Shown here: piece by piece, positions 62,155 to 64,000 of the stretch
Position numbering within the stretch: position 1 is the first letter of the stretch
Layout: each line of letters begins with the position of its first letter
From: Amygdalobacter indicium
Lineage (GTDB): Bacteria; Bacillota; Clostridia; Saccharofermentanales; Fastidiosipilaceae
NCBI RefSeq assembly: GCF_029101545.1
Contig: NZ_CP118866.1
Span: 620,001-684,000 of the forward strand
Direction: 5' to 3'
Length of the DNA: 64,000 nt
Notes under the pieces: model-generated
Told to the model about the DNA's origin: nothing
Databases searched by the model: none
Seen by the model: the letters and a program-made list of their open reading frames with translations, nothing else
Translations under genes and position numbers: made by a program

Positions 62155-64000
62155 TTACCAAATACTGACTCGCTTTTCTTTTGCCAAATACATGCCGTCG
62201 TCGGGCTGTAATTTATAATATTCCGCAAAAGGACTTAAGTTCATTAACTGGCGATTAGCCCTGAGAATACAAGGTGCATGCGGATCCAAAGACAAGAGAA
62301 TTTTCTCAAATTGCGGCGTAAATTTGGAACGCCAAACCCGCGCCCAGGACATATAAAATTCCGCTTCATGTTCTTTATCGTTCGCTATTGCAGCCGTATA
62401 AGCACAGGCAAGGCCGCCGGCATCGGCGATATTTTCCGAAACAGTTAATTTGCCGTTGCATTTACCTGCCGGAGTAGGATAGTTATCGAATAAAGCAATC
62501 ATTTCCTGCGTTTTCTTTTTGAAAGCCTCATAGTCTTCCGGCTGCCACCAGTCCTCTAAATTACCGTTTTCATCGAAACGACAACCGTTATTGTCAAAAG
62601 CATGAGAAATCTCATGGGCCATAACAGCTCCGATACCGCCGTAATTGGCAGCTTTAGGCGACTCCAGGTCATAATAGGGCTTTTGCAATATTGCCGCCGG
62701 AAAAACAATGCAATTCTTAGAAGGGGAATAGTAGGCGTTAACCATATCAGCCGGCATCGACCACAGTTCAGGATCAATTTCCTGCGCAAAATTATCAATA
62801 GTGTACTGATAAATAGTCTGATTCAATTGCGTACAGGTTAAGAGCAGAGACGGCTTATTTTCATCAATTACCGGCAAAAGCTTATCATACAAAGGCGAGA
62901 TTTTATCCGGATAAGCAATATGCAGCTGCAGCGCCTTTAACTTTTTAATAGCCTTTTCTTTGGTAGAAGCCGATAACCAGGTAATTTGACTGAGCCTTTG
63001 CTCATAGACTTGAATCATCTGCTTCAACATTTCTAAAACATCCATTTTAGATTGTTCGCTGAAATTGGTATGAGCATAATACAGACCGACAGGATCGCTG
63101 TAATACGAATTAGCTAAATCAAAAGTATATCTCTCAAAATTACGCGGTTCGGCCGCTCCGAGCAACATACGCCCATATTCGCCGCCTTTAATGCGCAAAT
63201 CGTCAGTTAAATATTTGCTGTTGTGCAGGAGAAAATTAACCAGAGCCCAAGCCTTAAAAGCGGAGAAATCAGTCGAATTGACAAATTTGCTCAAAGAGGC
63301 TGTAAATTCCGGTTCACTGTCGCTGACAATATCATCAGCGGACAGATGGAAAATATTCTGCAGTTCCGTTCCCAATGCCTGCAGCTCCGCCGGCAATTTA
63401 TCAATGTAGGTTTGCAAAGTTTGCGGATGATAACTGTCGACATAATCGGCCTTTTGCTCATTACTCTTGGTGTAAATAGCGAAAGAGGCATCGAATTTCA
63501 TGGTTAATTCTACCAACTCTTCTACGTTGCTCAAACCTAATGCCTGCAGGTAAGCTGAGGTGCAGTGCTTGTAATTATCCAACAGTTGCGCAGCTTGCGG
63601 ATGCCCCGGTTGATAATAGGTAGAATCGGGTAAAATTGTTCCGGCCGGTCCGAAATAAAGGATTTTTTTGCGTGCCCGCTTCATATCTGCCTCTATATCT
63701 ATGGTCAACGGAAAAGGCAGGCCTGTAAACTTATATTTACCATAATTTCGGCAAATTTCTGCAAAGGAAGTATACTTATCCAATTCGGCGGAAAGCCCCA
63801 ATAATGCGGGAATTTCGTTGCTTTCGCGGCTTTTCTCATCTCTGGCCAGGCGTAAAAGCTTAACATAAGCCGACAAGTGCGGATTATCATTTACCGATTC
63901 AGGCTTTTGCAGCCAAGTTTCGGACAGTTTCAACAAGTATTTCTCAATAGATTCATCTAATTCGTGAAACGTGCCCGTAGCGGGGCGATCCGGCGGAATT
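62155..64000 (-). CDS. pepO: M13-family (neprilysin/PepO) zinc endopeptidase, 5' end outside window
   Basis: Reverse-strand gene whose frame is open to the right edge, so its start lies beyond 64000. About 614 residues are visible. Zinc-site blocks are VMAHEISHAFDNNGCRFDENG (HExxH; split) and VSENIADAGGLACAYTAA (third ligand). Others are VNAYYSPSKNCIVFPAAILQ and the C-terminal LMNLSPFAEYYKLQPDDGMY. No signal can be judged. In Firmicutes PepO is usually intracellular and degrades oligopeptides. It converges on hsdR; before the island arrived its neighbour was the small lipoprotein gene. Confidence 0.94.
   Translation of the reverse strand, partial: IPPDRPATGTFHELDESIEKYLLKLSETWLQKPESVNDNPHLSAYVKLLRLARDEKSRESNEIPALLGLSAELDKYTSFAEICRNYGKYKFTGLPFPLTIDIEADMKRARKKILYFGPAGTILPDSTYYQPGHPQAAQLLDNYKHCTSAYLQALGLSNVEELVELTMKFDASFAIYTKSNEQKADYVDSYHPQTLQTYIDKLPAELQALGTELQNIFHLSADDIVSDSEPEFTASLSKFVNSTDFSAFKAWALVNFLLHNSKYLTDDLRIKGGEYGRMLLGAAEPRNFERYTFDLANSYYSDPVGLYYAHTNFSEQSKMDVLEMLKQMIQVYEQRLSQITWLSASTKEKAIKKLKALQLHIAYPDKISPLYDKLLPVIDENKPSLLLTCTQLNQTIYQYTIDNFAQEIDPELWSMPADMVNAYYSPSKNCIVFPAAILQKPYYDLESPKAANYGGIGAVMAHEISHAFDNNGCRFDENGNLEDWWQPEDYEAFKKKTQEMIALFDNYPTPAGKCNGKLTVSENIADAGGLACAYTAAIANDKEHEAEFYMSWARVWRSKFTPQFEKILLSLDPHAPCILRANRQLMNLSPFAEYYKLQPDDGMYLAKEKRVSIW

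Overview
The window looks like chromosome of a low-to-moderate GC, Gram-positive, fermentative Firmicute, most likely a Clostridia-type anaerobe. The evidence is RNase J, KtrAB potassium uptake, several phosphotransferase (PTS) sugar permeases, strong GGAGG ribosome sites, the rpsF-ssb-rpsR, rplI-dnaB, tilS-hpt-ftsH and ruvCAB clusters, RqcH and QueH. A class Ib (oxygen-using) ribonucleotide reductase implies some oxygen exposure. The species cannot be fixed from the sequence alone; a relative of vaginal or gut Oscillospirales is a guess only. Layout, left to right: (1) 1-8.1 kb holds the end of a YitT-family membrane protein, ktrB-ktrA, a glycogen branching enzyme with an odd coiled-coil insertion, a tRNA-Thr, an RNase J with a long basic N-terminus, and rpsF-ssb-rpsR. 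(2) 8.3-16.2 kb is a carbohydrate/amino-acid scavenging locus: a glycosylasparaginase, lactose/cellobiose-type PTS IIA, IIB and IIC, an RDD membrane protein, a stand-alone GrdB-like domain, a PepV-like M20 dipeptidase and CutC, followed by a second IIC-IIB pair with no IIA. I infer uptake and breakdown of sugar-asparagine conjugates. (3) 16.3-26.7 kb is housekeeping: rplI, dnaB, tilS, hpt, ftsH, murC (reverse), a membrane-anchored PP2C phosphatase and a DUF805 protein. (4) 26.8-37.5 kb is transport and amino-acid metabolism: BrnQ, a TauE-like permease overlapping an ornithine-cyclodeaminase-family gene, an MgtA-type magnesium ATPase behind a long leader with two small open reading frames and followed by a small membrane protein, then metE and an NhaC-family carrier (reverse). 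(5) 37.5-41.7 kb is a glutaredoxin-like gene plus nrdF-nrdI-nrdE behind candidate NrdR boxes. (6) 41.7-53.4 kb holds a lipoprotein alpha-amylase, a YgjP-type metallopeptidase, a leucine-rich-repeat surface protein, nitroreductase, deoC, a DUF212 protein, ruvC-ruvA-ruvB-queH, and reverse-strand rqcH and a rhodanese gene. (7) 53.6-62.1 kb is the accessory part: a type I restriction-modification island (hsdM, rhuM, hsdS, a third hsdS half, hsdR) with visibly different codon use. (8) A reverse-strand M13 peptidase runs off the right end. The most striking region is the type I island. It lies between direct copies of the 3' end and terminator of a small lysine/threonine-rich lipoprotein gene. The right copy is fused in frame to the end of hsdR, so HsdR ends with the lipoprotein's tail, and the left copy has lost half of the terminator. 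Its hsdS carries three separate variation devices: four 12-base units encoding ELTA repeats between the two target-recognition domains, 18 GACA units that decide by slippage whether a third recognition domain is fused on, and an approximately 80-base direct repeat that could delete that third domain. The second most interesting region is the magnesium ATPase leader. All gene calls come from reading the sequence and recalling family motifs; no searches were run.
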